A program made the position numbers and the translations under genes. A stretch of 64,000 bases of DNA from Limnovirga soli (GTDB taxonomy: Bacteria; Bacteroidota; Bacteroidia; Chitinophagales; Chitinophagaceae). Positions 45,639 through 54,859 of the stretch are shown piece by piece; position 1 is the stretch's first letter; each line of letters begins with the position of its first letter. Location: the NCBI RefSeq assembly GCF_013106755.1, contig NZ_WHPF01000005.1, positions 357,847 through 421,846 on the forward strand, in the 5' to 3' direction. Below the pieces are notes generated by a model that was not told the DNA's origin, ran no database searches, and worked only from the letters and a program-made list of their open reading frames with translations.

Positions 45639-46043
45639 TTAACTGTTAATATCCTGGCAAATCTCAATAAGCACTCCATTGGTAGTTTTAGGGTGTAAAA
45701 AGCAAACCAATTTATTATCTGCTCCCTGTTTTGGTAAGGCATTTAATAATTCAAAACCCGCGTCCTGCAGCCTTTTCATTTCGGCAACAATATCTGTAAC
45801 TGCAAAAGCAATATGGTGCATTCCTTCGCCCTTTTTAGCAATAAATTTGGCTATAACACCATCGGCACTAAGGCTTTGCAGCAATTCTATTTTTGAGTCG
45901 GCAGTTTTAAAAAAGGCGGTATGTACGCTTTCGCTTTCTACCAATTCGGTTTTATAACAGGGGGTTTGCAGTAATTTTTCAAACAGGGGAATTGAGACTG
46001 TCAAATCGTTAACAGCTATGCCAATATGTTCAATTTTTTCCAT
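45639..46043 (-). CDS. mce: Methylmalonyl-CoA epimerase
   Basis: 134 residues from ATG 46043 (MEKIEHIGIAVNDL). Two VOC-fold modules are visible: IEHIGIAVNDLTVSIPLFEK and GMHHIAFAVTDIVAEMKRLQ; metal ligands fit His in EHIGIAV, His in HHIAFAV and Glu in GVLIEICQ. It interconverts (S)- and (R)-methylmalonyl-CoA between propionyl-CoA carboxylase and methylmalonyl-CoA mutase; those genes are not here. The upstream part of the frame is not conserved-looking. Confidence 0.92.
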   Translation of the reverse strand: MEKIEHIGIAVNDLTVSIPLFEKLLQTPCYKTELVESESVHTAFFKTADSKIELLQSLSADGVIAKFIAKKGEGMHHIAFAVTDIVAEMKRLQDAGFELLNALPKQGADNKLVCFLHPKTTNGVLIEICQDINS

Positions 46044-46117
46044 GTGGAATGGTTTTCGATATGTGGAAATAGATAATGAGGCATAAGTGTGGCCCACGAA
46101 AATAAAACCATTTGGCC

Positions 46118-46125
46118 TAAATTTG
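46118..46125 (+). promoter_or_regulatory. TAnnTTTG box of iscS
   Basis: TAAATTTG lies 24 bases before the iscS ATG. No clear TTG element at the usual spacing. Confidence 0.45.
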
Positions 46126-46149
46126 TGTTATTCTAAAAAAGAAATTTAT

Positions 46150-47367
46150 ATGTTGAAGCTCCCTGTTTATCTGGATAATAATGCTACCACACCCATGGAT
46201 CCAAGAGTGTTGGAAGCAATGTTACCTTATTTCACTGAACATTTTGGAAATGCCGCCAGCCGTAATCATCCATTTGGATGGGAGGCTGAGGAGGCGGTTG
46301 ATTATGCCCGTGAACAGGTAGCCAAACTGGTTGGGGCAGATGCCAAAGAAATTATTTTTACCAGCGGTGCTACAGAAGGCGATAACCTCGGTATTAAAGG
46401 TGTTTATGAAATGTATGCTACAAAAGGCAACCATATTATTACCTGCACCACAGAACATAAAGCAGTGTTAGACACCTGTAAGCATATTGAAAAAACAGGC
46501 GGTGAAGTTACCTACCTACAGGTACAGCCGGATGGATTAATAGACTTAAAGGAACTGGAAGCAGCCATTAAGCCAACTACTATACTTATTGCCATCATGT
46601 ATGCCAATAACGAAATTGGTGTGGTGCAGCCGGTTAAAGAAATAAGCGCCATTGCCAGAAAGCATGGAGTACTGTTTTTTACTGATGCTACCCAGGCAGT
46701 AGGTAAAATACCTGTTGATGTACAAAAAGATGGTATAGATATTATGGCATTTACGGGGCATAAAATGTACGGACCAAAAGGCGTTGGTGCCATATATGTA
46801 CGCCGCAAAAATCCACGTGTAAAAGTTACAGCCCAAATGGATGGCGGTGGCCATGAACGTGGTATGAGAAGCGGTACTTTAAATGTTCCAGGTATTGTGG
46901 GTTTTGGTAAGGCTTGTGAAATTTGCCGGTTGGATATGGAAAAAGACACCGCACACATTAAGGTATTACGCGATAAACTGGAAAACAGTTTATTACAAAT
47001 TGAAGAAAGCTATCTGAATGGTAATAAAGAACATCGCTTACCGCATGTTTCCAATATTTCATTTAAATATGTAGAAGGCGAGGGTTTATTGATGGGCTTT
47101 AATAAAAATATCGCCCTTTCTTCTGGTTCTGCCTGCACTTCTGCCTCTCTGGAACCCAGCTATGTATTAAAAGCATTGGGACTGGGCGATGACCTGGCAC
47201 ATAGTTCTTTGCGTTTTGGCTTAAGCCGCTTTACCACAGAAGAACAAATAGATTATACCATTGAACAAATTACCAATACAGTAAACAAGTTAAGGGAAAT
47301 GAGCCCTTTATGGGAAATGTTTAAAGAAGGTATAGATATTAATACCATTGAATGGGCACACCATTAA
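46150..47367 (+). CDS. iscS: Cysteine desulfurase IscS
   Basis: PLP enzyme that takes sulfur from cysteine for iron-sulfur cluster and tRNA thiolation. 405 residues. [20 protein letters not shown] starts the core; the PLP lysine is in [20 protein letters not shown]; the active-site cysteine loop is [20 protein letters not shown]. The longer frame starting at 46087 would begin upstream of the promoter box. First of three genes in the order iscS-iscU-iscA. Confidence 0.96.
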   Translation: MLKLPVYLDNNATTPMDPRVLEAMLPYFTEHFGNAASRNHPFGWEAEEAVDYAREQVAKLVGADAKEIIFTSGATEGDNLGIKGVYEMYATKGNHIITCTTEHKAVLDTCKHIEKTGGEVTYLQVQPDGLIDLKELEAAIKPTTILIAIMYANNEIGVVQPVKEISAIARKHGVLFFTDATQAVGKIPVDVQKDGIDIMAFTGHKMYGPKGVGAIYVRRKNPRVKVTAQMDGGGHERGMRSGTLNVPGIVGFGKACEICRLDMEKDTAHIKVLRDKLENSLLQIEESYLNGNKEHRLPHVSNISFKYVEGEGLLMGFNKNIALSSGSACTSASLEPSYVLKALGLGDDLAHSSLRFGLSRFTTEEQIDYTIEQITNTVNKLREMSPLWEMFKEGIDINTIEWAHH

Positions 47368-47423
47368 TTGCAATTAATAAACATTGTACTTATTAAATTA
47401 AATAACACAAAAAACACACAATA

Positions 47424-47840
47424 ATGGCATATTCAGAAAAAGTGCTTGATCATTATACTAACCCGCAAAATGTAGGCACATTAGATAAATCAAGCAAAAA
47501 TGTGGGCACTGGGTTAGTTGGTGCACCAGAATGTGGCGATGTAATGCGCTTACAAATTGAGGTAGACGATACCACTGGCATTATTAAAGATGCAAAGTTT
47601 AAAACCTTTGGTTGCGGCTCTGCTATTGCCTCTTCTTCACTGGCAACAGAATGGTTAAAAGGCAAATCGGTTGATGAAGCCTTACAGATTGATAATATGG
47701 AAATTGTGGAAGAATTAAACTTGCCACCGGTTAAAATTCACTGCTCAGTATTAGCCGAAGACGCTATTAAAGCAGCTATTAACGATTACCGCGCCAAGCA
47801 AGGGTTAGAACAATTGGTTTTTGAAGAAAGAATTCACTAA
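47424..47840 (+). CDS. iscU: Iron-sulfur cluster scaffold IscU
   Basis: 138 residues. The three cluster-holding cysteines are in GAPECGDVM, KTFGCGSAIASSSLATEW and KIHCSVLAEDAIKAA, with the conserved LPPVKIHCS loop. MAYSEKVLDHYTNPQNVGTL is a typical N-terminus. It receives sulfur from IscS encoded 57 bases upstream. No hscBA or fdx gene follows, as is usual for the short ISC sets in this group. Confidence 0.96.
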   Translation: MAYSEKVLDHYTNPQNVGTLDKSSKNVGTGLVGAPECGDVMRLQIEVDDTTGIIKDAKFKTFGCGSAIASSSLATEWLKGKSVDEALQIDNMEIVEELNLPPVKIHCSVLAEDAIKAAINDYRAKQGLEQLVFEERIH

Positions 47841-47927
47841 TTCATTTTTGAAATGTTGCTATTGAAAGCCGATAACGGTTCTTTTTAGCAATATAAACGG
47901 GTTAAAATATTTCCAAAAGGATGTCTT

Positions 47928-48278
47928 ATGGTATCAACAGACAATGCAATTTATGTAAGCGATAAAGCCAAAGCCAAGGTGCAGAAGCTGATGGAAGAAG
48001 CCGGTGTGGTAGGTGATGATTCTTATTTTTTAAGGGTTGGTGTAGTAGGCGGCGGTTGCAGTGGCCTTAGTTATAAGCTTGACTTTGATAACGAAGTAAA
48101 ACCAATGGATCAGGTATTTGAAGATAAAGGCATTAAAGTAGTTACCGATTTAAAAAGCTTCTTATACCTTGTAAATACAGAATTAGATTTCTCAGACGGG
48201 TTAAATGGCAAAGGATTTTACTTTAATAATCCCAATGCCAGCCGCAGTTGCGGTTGCGGAGAAAGTTTTGCAGTGTAA
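47928..48278 (+). CDS. iscA: IscA/HesB-type iron-sulfur assembly protein
   Basis: 116 residues. The A-type carrier signature has Cys in VGGGCSGLSYKL and the C-terminal pair in ASRSCGCGESFAV. It moves assembled clusters from IscU to apo-proteins. The gene follows iscU by 87 bases and is closed by a terminator. Confidence 0.94.
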   Translation: MVSTDNAIYVSDKAKAKVQKLMEEAGVVGDDSYFLRVGVVGGGCSGLSYKLDFDNEVKPMDQVFEDKGIKVVTDLKSFLYLVNTELDFSDGLNGKGFYFNNPNASRSCGCGESFAV

Positions 48279-48298
48279 AGTTTTGAGTGAATAAATAG

Positions 48299-48330
48299 AA
48301 AAAGCCGGTGTTGTTTAGCATCGGCTTTTT
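48299..48330 (+). terminator. Intrinsic terminator after iscA
   Basis: AAAAAGCCGGTG and CATCGGCTTTTT pair (one G-T wobble) around an eight-base loop; closes iscS-iscU-iscA. Confidence 0.8.
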
Positions 48331-48436
48331 TATTGCAATATCATCTAACCACGTTTTTCCTAAAATTGAGATAAGTTTAATTACCTGCCGCATAACGCAG
48401 TACATCTAAACGTTATTTGCCATAGATTTGAAGATT

Positions 48437-49159
48437 ATGTGGATGATCTGTATTAAAGAATGGCGACAATTTTTTAGTAGTGCCACCGGTTATATGGCCA
48501 TCATTGTGTTTTTACTGCTCAATGGTTTATTACTATTTGTTTTCCCCGATACCAGCCTGCTCGATTTTGGGTATGCCTCGCTAAATGGTTTTTTTAGCCT
48601 GGCACCTTATATTCTGTTGTTTTTGGTGCCCACCATTACCATGCGCAGCCTGGCCGATGAATACAAATCCGGTACTTTCGAAATCTTAAAAACCATGCCA
48701 TTAACCCCGTCGCAAATTGTATGGGGTAAATTTTTTGGTGCCTTACTTATTATTTTACTGGCCTTATTACCCACTATTATTTATGCCTTTTCCTTACAAT
48801 CACTAAGTGCTACCGGCGGTTTAGATATTGGCAGCACCATTGGCAGCTATATGGGTCTGTTATTATTGGGTGCCGTATTTACCGCAGCAGGTATTTGTGC
48901 CAGCAGCTATACAAACAATACCGTTATTGCTTTTATCAGTGGCGCATTTATAGCCTTTATTTTATTCACAGGTTTTCAGGCCATTAGCAAATTGCCGGTA
49001 TTTGGCAGCGGCACAGCCTATTATATAGAAATGTTGGGTATACAATTTCATTATAGCAATATAAGCAAGGGCGTTATAGATATTAGAGATATGGTTTATT
49101 TTATTGGTGTAATAGGCTTGTTTTTGATTATTACACAGCGCAATGTTGCCAACAGGTAA
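48437..49159 (+). CDS. gldF: Gliding-motility ABC transporter permease GldF
   Basis: 240 residues from ATG 48437 (MWMICIKEWRQFFSSATGYM); a TTG at 48428 is also possible. Six membrane segments of the ABC-2 type: IIVFLLLNGLLLFVFPD, APYILLFLVPTITMRSLADE and EYKSGTFEILKTMPLTPSQI are typical of GldF. GldF and GldG form an ABC transporter with the ATPase GldA, needed for gliding in Flavobacterium; gldA is not adjacent. A repeat element lies between gldF and gldG. Confidence 0.88.
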   Translation: MWMICIKEWRQFFSSATGYMAIIVFLLLNGLLLFVFPDTSLLDFGYASLNGFFSLAPYILLFLVPTITMRSLADEYKSGTFEILKTMPLTPSQIVWGKFFGALLIILLALLPTIIYAFSLQSLSATGGLDIGSTIGSYMGLLLLGAVFTAAGICASSYTNNTVIAFISGAFIAFILFTGFQAISKLPVFGSGTAYYIEMLGIQFHYSNISKGVIDIRDMVYFIGVIGLFLIITQRNVANR

Positions 49160-49170
49160 ACGCTTTTTGT

Positions 49171-49350
49171 AGCCGGCAGTTGAAGCTATTATTTAGCTAC
49201 TCTTGCCACGCTCGGTTCAGGGTTCCTCCTTTGTGGCGGCTGAAAAGAAAACATATCAAAACCTGCAACCCAAAGCTATTGTTGAAATATATACCAAACG
49301 CACAAGAGTGCGACGCAAGCGGCGATGCCATTTAATCTATTGCCGGGTGC
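49171..49350. repeat. Modular intergenic repeat, full element (B left, A right) inside gldF-gldG
   Basis: Left: GCCGGC, then CTTGCCACGCTCGGTTCAGG and GTTCCTCCTTTGTGGCGGC. Right: CACAAGAGTGCGACGCAAGC and TGCCGGGTG. About 180 bases, beginning 12 bases after the gldF stop and ending 16 bases before the gldG start; it fills the gap between two genes whose products work together. Confidence 0.88.
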
Positions 49351-49365
49351 AAAAACAAAAGAAGA

Positions 49366-51129
49366 ATGAAAGTAATTACACAAATATTGAAACATAAATA
49401 CTGGTGGCTGCTAATAGTAATACTGTTTCCGGCGGTAACTTATGTAGCTACCTTGTTTACCTATAGGATTGACCTTACCGCCGAAAAAAGATTTAGCCTT
49501 TCTGCACCCACAAAAACCTTATTGCAAAATCTGGATTCAACAGTGCAGATACAGGTATTTTTAACCGGCGAGTTACCGGCAGATTATAAAAAGCTAAACA
49601 TTGCCACACAGGATTTACTAAACGAATTTCGCGACCTAAGCAATAATAAAGTACAGGTAAGTTTTGAAAAACCCGGCGAAGGCTTGCCCGATAGTGTAAA
49701 AGCCATGCTATACGATAGCCTGGCACAGGTTGGGGTTGTTTTTGATGCTACTCAAAATATATCAGCAACAGACGAAAAAGCCACTAATCAACTGGTAATA
49801 CCGGCGGCGGTGGTAACCTATAAAGACCGCAAACCCTTTGTAATAGATTTACGCAGCAGCCGTAAAGTGTTTAAAAACTTTAATGTAGTAACAGATATAC
49901 CGCAGGAAGATAAAGAAGCTACTTTAAACGCTGCCGAAGCGTTATTGGAGTTTAAGTTTGCCAATGCCATAGATAAACTTACCCGTAGTTTTGTACCTGT
50001 AGTAGCTTATGCCATTGGTAACGGAGAACCCTTGCCGGTAAATGATTTACGTGTAAACGATTTGGGCAGCAGTTTACAGGATGATTACCGGCTGGCTATT
50101 TTTGATTTAAAACAAGGTTACCCCGATGCAGACCAGATAAATGCATTAATTATTGTAAAACCAACATTGGCGTTTACTGATGAGGATAAACTGAAAATAG
50201 ATCAATATGTAATGAATGGAGGTAAAGTAATTTGGTGTATTGATAAACTATATGCAGAACTGGACAGCCTGATGCGCAGCCAGGGCGATTTTGTAGCGTA
50301 CGACCGCGACCTGAATATTGATGATATTTTATTTAGGTATGGTGCCCGAATAAATGATGATTTGCTGCAGGATTTAAATTGCTCAAAAATGCCATTGGTT
50401 GTAGGTCATAACCCTGACGGCAGCCCCATTATGCAAAGGGTACCCTGGCCCTATTATCCTTTTTTAAGTACAAAAAATGATAATCCCATTTCAAAAAACC
50501 TGGATAGGGTGCTACCCATATTCCCATCCAGCATAGATACTATTGAAGCGCCGGGTATACAAAAAACCATTTTGCTGGCCAGTGATACAAATAGCAGGTG
50601 CTTATCTTCTCCGGCTATGGTAAGTCTAAATAGTGTAAAAGACGAGCAGGAAATGTTATCGCTAAATAAAAGTTATGTGCCTGTAGCGGTATTGCTGGAA
50701 GGCAATTTTACCTCTTTATACGCCAACAGGCTAACCCAAAATATAAAAGACTCTGTTGCCCGGGCCAGCGGAAAGCCGTTTGCAGCTAAAGGCGAAAAAT
50801 CATCGGCACAGGTAGTAATGAGTGATGCCGATATTGTTACCAATGCAGTAAGTGGTACCAATGGTCCAATGCCCATGGGGCAGTTGCCTTTTGAAGATTA
50901 CAGGTTTGCCAACCGCGAATTCTTTTTGAATTGTGTAGACTACCTGGTTAGCGATAATGGCATTTTTCAGTCGCGCAATAAAGATTTTACTTTACGGCTT
51001 TTAGATAAGCAAAAAGTAACAGAACAGCGCACCAGCTGGCAGTTAATAAACATAGCTGCCCCAATTTTACTGATACTTTTATTTGGTGCCATATACCACT
51101 GGAGACGCAAACAAAAATATGCTTCCTAG
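49366..51129 (+). CDS. gldG: Gliding-motility ABC transporter component GldG
   Basis: 587 residues. Membrane anchors at both ends (WWLLIVILFPAVTYVATLFT and INIAAPILLILLFGAIYHWR) enclose a large periplasmic part. RIDLTAEKRFSLSAPTKTLL, VQIQVFLTGELPADYKKLNI and VIWCIDKLYAELDSL are GldG/IFT-type segments. Works with GldF; in some Bacteroidota without visible gliding the pair is retained. ATG 49366 is the first good start after the repeat. Confidence 0.92.
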   Translation: MKVITQILKHKYWWLLIVILFPAVTYVATLFTYRIDLTAEKRFSLSAPTKTLLQNLDSTVQIQVFLTGELPADYKKLNIATQDLLNEFRDLSNNKVQVSFEKPGEGLPDSVKAMLYDSLAQVGVVFDATQNISATDEKATNQLVIPAAVVTYKDRKPFVIDLRSSRKVFKNFNVVTDIPQEDKEATLNAAEALLEFKFANAIDKLTRSFVPVVAYAIGNGEPLPVNDLRVNDLGSSLQDDYRLAIFDLKQGYPDADQINALIIVKPTLAFTDEDKLKIDQYVMNGGKVIWCIDKLYAELDSLMRSQGDFVAYDRDLNIDDILFRYGARINDDLLQDLNCSKMPLVVGHNPDGSPIMQRVPWPYYPFLSTKNDNPISKNLDRVLPIFPSSIDTIEAPGIQKTILLASDTNSRCLSSPAMVSLNSVKDEQEMLSLNKSYVPVAVLLEGNFTSLYANRLTQNIKDSVARASGKPFAAKGEKSSAQVVMSDADIVTNAVSGTNGPMPMGQLPFEDYRFANREFFLNCVDYLVSDNGIFQSRNKDFTLRLLDKQKVTEQRTSWQLINIAAPILLILLFGAIYHWRRKQKYAS

Positions 51130-51160
51130 CATAACAAAAAATTCAGCTTAATTTTATAGT

Positions 51161-52126
51161 ATGACAGAGCAGGTAATATATCTGGTATTTGGTGCGGTAT
51201 TATTGGTAGCATTGGTATTTGATCTTGGCTTATTAAGCAAAAAGAACCAAACCATTACCATTAAACAGGCTTTAATGCAAACCTTTTTTTGGGTGGCACT
51301 CGCATTGGGCTTTTTTGTATTTATGTGGGTAGAGCAGGATCAGAAACATGCTTTGGAATACCTGAGCGCTTACCTGATGGAATGGAGTTTGAGTATTGAT
51401 AATATTTTTGTGTTCATCCTTATATTCAATGCTTTTGCAGTAAAGGAAAAATTCTATTCCAGGGTATTATTAATAGGCGTTTTAATGGCTATTATTCTGC
51501 GTGTATTGTTTATTACGGTGGGGGTAGCGGTGGTAGAGCGGTTTGAAGCAATACTATACTTTTTTGGTGCTTTTCTGGTATATACAGGCTATAAAATGTT
51601 TGTGGCCACCGAGGATGAAGAAATGGATCCCCACGACACAAAGATTTATCGGTTTTTAAAAAAATACCTTCCCCTGGCTTCGCATGACGGAGATGGCAAA
51701 TACATTATGAATGAAAACGGAAGGCCTATTTATACCTCTTTATTTGTAGTGGTGGTTTTACTGGCTTCCATAGATCTTGTATTTGCATTGGATTCTATTC
51801 CTGCAGTAATGGGAATTTCAAGAGATAAACTGGTTATTTACACCTCCAACATTTTTGCAGTATTGGGTTTAAGGTCCTTATTCTTTTTGTTAAGGGGTGC
51901 CGTTAGTAAATTTGATTATCTGCCGCAGGGTATAGCAATAGTACTGATATTTATTGGCGTTAAAATGCTTACAGAACATTGGATAAACGAATGGATTGAT
52001 AAGGATATTCAGGTATTTATTTCTCTAGGGGTAATTCTACTATGTATTTCAGGCTCTATTTTCTATTCTATGATTGTTAAGAAAAAGGGTGTACCAGCTG
52101 AGGTAACCGATGCATCAATTGAATAA
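51161..52126 (+). CDS. TerC/Alx-family membrane protein
   Basis: 321 residues with eight or nine membrane segments. LSAYLMEWSLSIDNIFVFIL and the second acidic motif IDLVFALDSIPAVMGISRDK are the TerC signatures. The longer Alx-like version is associated with alkaline response and manganese export; tellurite resistance is only the historic name. No ter genes nearby. It follows gldG by 31 bases and may share its transcript. Confidence 0.9.
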   Translation: MTEQVIYLVFGAVLLVALVFDLGLLSKKNQTITIKQALMQTFFWVALALGFFVFMWVEQDQKHALEYLSAYLMEWSLSIDNIFVFILIFNAFAVKEKFYSRVLLIGVLMAIILRVLFITVGVAVVERFEAILYFFGAFLVYTGYKMFVATEDEEMDPHDTKIYRFLKKYLPLASHDGDGKYIMNENGRPIYTSLFVVVVLLASIDLVFALDSIPAVMGISRDKLVIYTSNIFAVLGLRSLFFLLRGAVSKFDYLPQGIAIVLIFIGVKMLTEHWINEWIDKDIQVFISLGVILLCISGSIFYSMIVKKKGVPAEVTDASIE

Positions 52127-52203
52127 CGGGAAACAATGCATCCTTAATGTATAATTTTAAATAAATGGTAATGCCGCTATTGCCAACCGTATAAAACCAG
52201 TAT

Positions 52204-54669
52204 TTGCAATACGATATTCAACATATTAGTGAAATAACCAAAGCCACTGCCCTTTTACATAATAAGAACACTGTAATTGAGCATTTGGCAACAGATAGCC
52301 GGCGTATTGCATTCCCTGCTACCACTTTGTTTTTTGCATTGGTAACCGAAAGAAGAGATGGACATGCTTATATTGCTGAGCTTTGCGAACGGGGCATTTC
52401 TAATTTTATAGTAGATCATTCCTTTGATAACACTCCATTTACCGAGGCGAATTTTTTAGTGGTAAAAAATACTTTGCTAGCTCTTCAAACATTGGCAGCG
52501 TATCACCGGCAGCAGTTTGCCTATCAGGTAATTGGGATAACGGGCAGTAATGGTAAAACCATAGTAAAAGAATGGCTGTACCAATTATTATCTCCTGATT
52601 ATACTATTATACGCAGCCCACGCAGTTATAATTCCCAAATTGGCGTGCCGCTTAGCGTATGGCAAATGAGTGCTGAAAATAACCTGGCCATTTTTGAAGC
52701 AGGCATTTCCAAACCGGGTGAAATGGAAGCGCTGGCCAATATTATACAGCCAACCATTGGGTTGCTTACCAATATTGGAGAACCACATAGCGATGGCTTT
52801 GCCAGCCCCCAACAGAAATTGGAGGAGAAGCTACTACTGTTTACCAATACACCCATCATTTTTGGAAGGGAAACAGATATGCATAGCTGCTCACACCAAT
52901 TTAAAACATCCCAACAAATAATTACCTGGGGTAACGCGGCTGGCAATGCCTGTGTAATTCAGGCAATAGAAAAAGCGCAACTCACTACCATAATCAATTT
53001 GGTCTATCATGGCCATCATCACCAAATTAATATACCATTTACTGATGATGCTTCTATTGAAAACATCATACATTGCTGGTGTATATCAACCCAACTGGGG
53101 GTTGCAGCCAGCACCTTGCAAACACGTATTAATCAATTGCAGCCGGTTGATATGCGCCTGCAACTGGTGCATGCTATTAATAACTGTACAGTAATAAATG
53201 ATAGTTATAGTTTTGATATTACCTCCTTATCTGTAGCACTCGATTTTTTGGCCCAACAACAGCAACAAACCAATAGAACAGTTATCATATCCGATATTCC
53301 TGCAACCTCTTCTGAACGGGATGCCTACCTGCAGGTGATAGAAATGCTGAAGGCAAGAAATATTCATACCCTTATTACCATTGGCGAACATTGGATGGCT
53401 TTTGAATCTTTACTGCAGCAAAGTTTTCCCTTATTGCAGCAATATATTTCTACCGATGCTTTTATTTCACAATTCAACGCCAGCCATTTTAAAAACGAAG
53501 CCATTCTGTTAAAAGGTGGCCGTGTATTTGGTTTTGAAAAAATTGTGTTATTGCTGGAGAAAAAAGTACATCAAACCCTGATGGAAATTAACCTTACCGC
53601 CATAGCACATAATTTAAAAGAATATCGCAGTCAGCTGGCCCGCCATGTAAAAATGATGGTAATGGTAAAAGCTTTTGCCTATGGCAGCGGTAGTGCAGAA
53701 ATAGCCGGACTGCTGCAATTTCACAAAGTAGATTACCTGGGTGTGGCATATGCTGATGAAGGTGTTGAATTACGCAAAGCCGGCATTCACCTGCCAATTA
53801 TGGTAATGAATGTTGACGAAGCCGCTTTTTCAGCCATTACTGAATATAACCTGGAGCCGGAGTTATTTTCATTTCCCATATTTAATGCGTTTCTGCAATT
53901 TTTGCAACAACAGGGTGTAACAAAATACCCGGTACATATTAAACTGGATACCGGAATGCACCGCCTGGGTTTTGAGGCGGCAGATATACCACAACTGCAG
54001 CATTTGCTGGCACATAACCAGTACATGATAGTACAATCGGTATTTAGCCATCTGGCCGCCAGCGAAGACCCTAACGAAGATGCTTTTACCCAATTCCAGG
54101 CGGCACAATTTGATGAAAGTTGCAAAGCCTTAGAAGCTACGTTGGGTTATTCATTTATTCAGCATATTTCCAATTCGGCTGCTATTTTTCGTAATCATCA
54201 GCTGCAATACAATATGGTAAGGTTGGGTATTGGACTTTATGGTGTAGAAAGTGCCAATACCAATCAGGTGGCTTTACAAACGGTAACTACTTTAAAAACA
54301 ACTATTGCGCAGTTGCGTCAAGTGCCTACCGGTGAAACAATAGGCTATAACAGGCGTGGCAAAACTACCAGACCATCTACCATAGCCACCATACGTATTG
54401 GTTATGCCGATGGGTTTAGTCGCAGGCTGGGCAATGGTGTGGGTAAAGTATATATTAATGGGCAACTGGCACCGGTAATAGGATCGGTTTGTATGGATAT
54501 GACCATGATTGATGTAACCGATGTACCCCAAATACAGGAAGGCGATACCGTAGAAATTTTTGGCAAACACCTGCCCGTACAACAAATTGCCAGTTGGTGC
54601 CAAACCATTCCCTACGAAATTCTTACCACCATTAGCCAGCGGGTAAAACGGGTGTATGTAGAAGAGTAA
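52204..54669 (+). CDS. Bifunctional MurF ligase / alanine racemase
   Basis: 821 residues, two fused cell-wall enzymes. Residues about 1-450 are MurF (UDP-MurNAc-tripeptide:D-Ala-D-Ala ligase): P-loop GITGSNGKT at 111-119, SYNSQIGVPLSVW, and NDSYSFDITSL in place of the usual NDSYNANPxS. Residues about 455-821 are a PLP alanine racemase with Lys489 in VMVKAFAYGSG, LDTGMHRLGF, IGYNRRGKTTRPSTIATIRI and SVCMDMTMIDVT. The fusion is a Bacteroidota trait. The start is probably the TTG at 52204, as no ATG occurs before the conserved N-terminus. Confidence 0.95.
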   Translation: MQYDIQHISEITKATALLHNKNTVIEHLATDSRRIAFPATTLFFALVTERRDGHAYIAELCERGISNFIVDHSFDNTPFTEANFLVVKNTLLALQTLAAYHRQQFAYQVIGITGSNGKTIVKEWLYQLLSPDYTIIRSPRSYNSQIGVPLSVWQMSAENNLAIFEAGISKPGEMEALANIIQPTIGLLTNIGEPHSDGFASPQQKLEEKLLLFTNTPIIFGRETDMHSCSHQFKTSQQIITWGNAAGNACVIQAIEKAQLTTIINLVYHGHHHQINIPFTDDASIENIIHCWCISTQLGVAASTLQTRINQLQPVDMRLQLVHAINNCTVINDSYSFDITSLSVALDFLAQQQQQTNRTVIISDIPATSSERDAYLQVIEMLKARNIHTLITIGEHWMAFESLLQQSFPLLQQYISTDAFISQFNASHFKNEAILLKGGRVFGFEKIVLLLEKKVHQTLMEINLTAIAHNLKEYRSQLARHVKMMVMVKAFAYGSGSAEIAGLLQFHKVDYLGVAYADEGVELRKAGIHLPIMVMNVDEAAFSAITEYNLEPELFSFPIFNAFLQFLQQQGVTKYPVHIKLDTGMHRLGFEAADIPQLQHLLAHNQYMIVQSVFSHLAASEDPNEDAFTQFQAAQFDESCKALEATLGYSFIQHISNSAAIFRNHQLQYNMVRLGIGLYGVESANTNQVALQTVTTLKTTIAQLRQVPTGETIGYNRRGKTTRPSTIATIRIGYADGFSRRLGNGVGKVYINGQLAPVIGSVCMDMTMIDVTDVPQIQEGDTVEIFGKHLPVQQIASWCQTIPYEILTTISQRVKRVYVEE

Positions 54670-54676
54670 TTTTATT

Positions 54677-54846
54677 GGCCCGGCCACAGCCGTAAAGGCA
54701 GCTTTACTTGCGTCGCACACTTGTACGTTCACCTCATGGCCCGGCAAATAGTAACATAATAAAACATTGCATAATAAGCCGCCACAAAGGATGAACCCCG
54801 AACCGAGCGTGGCAAGAGGTGATGCCATATGATTTACTGCCGGCTA
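54677..54846. repeat. Modular intergenic repeat, full element (A left, B right)
   Basis: Left: GGCCCGGC, then GCTTTACTTGCGTCGCACAC and TTGTAC. Right: GCCGCCACAAAGGATGAACC, CCGAACCGAGCGTGGCAAG, GATGCC and GCCGGCTA. About 170 bases, filling the gap between the convergent murF-alr and glucokinase genes. Confidence 0.9.
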
Positions 54847-54859
54847 CATAAAAACTGCA

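Noticed and set aside
46079..46095. Further repeat arm near the mce-iscS gap (ATAAGTGTGGCCCACG)
   Set aside because: Only a few bases resemble the A core and no outer GCCGGGC end is present.
46512..46958. 148-residue minus-strand frame within iscS
   Set aside because: Antisense shadow of a conserved gene.
54292..54828. 178-residue minus-strand frame over the end of murF-alr
   Set aside because: Antisense to the racemase domain and running into a repeat element; no family features.
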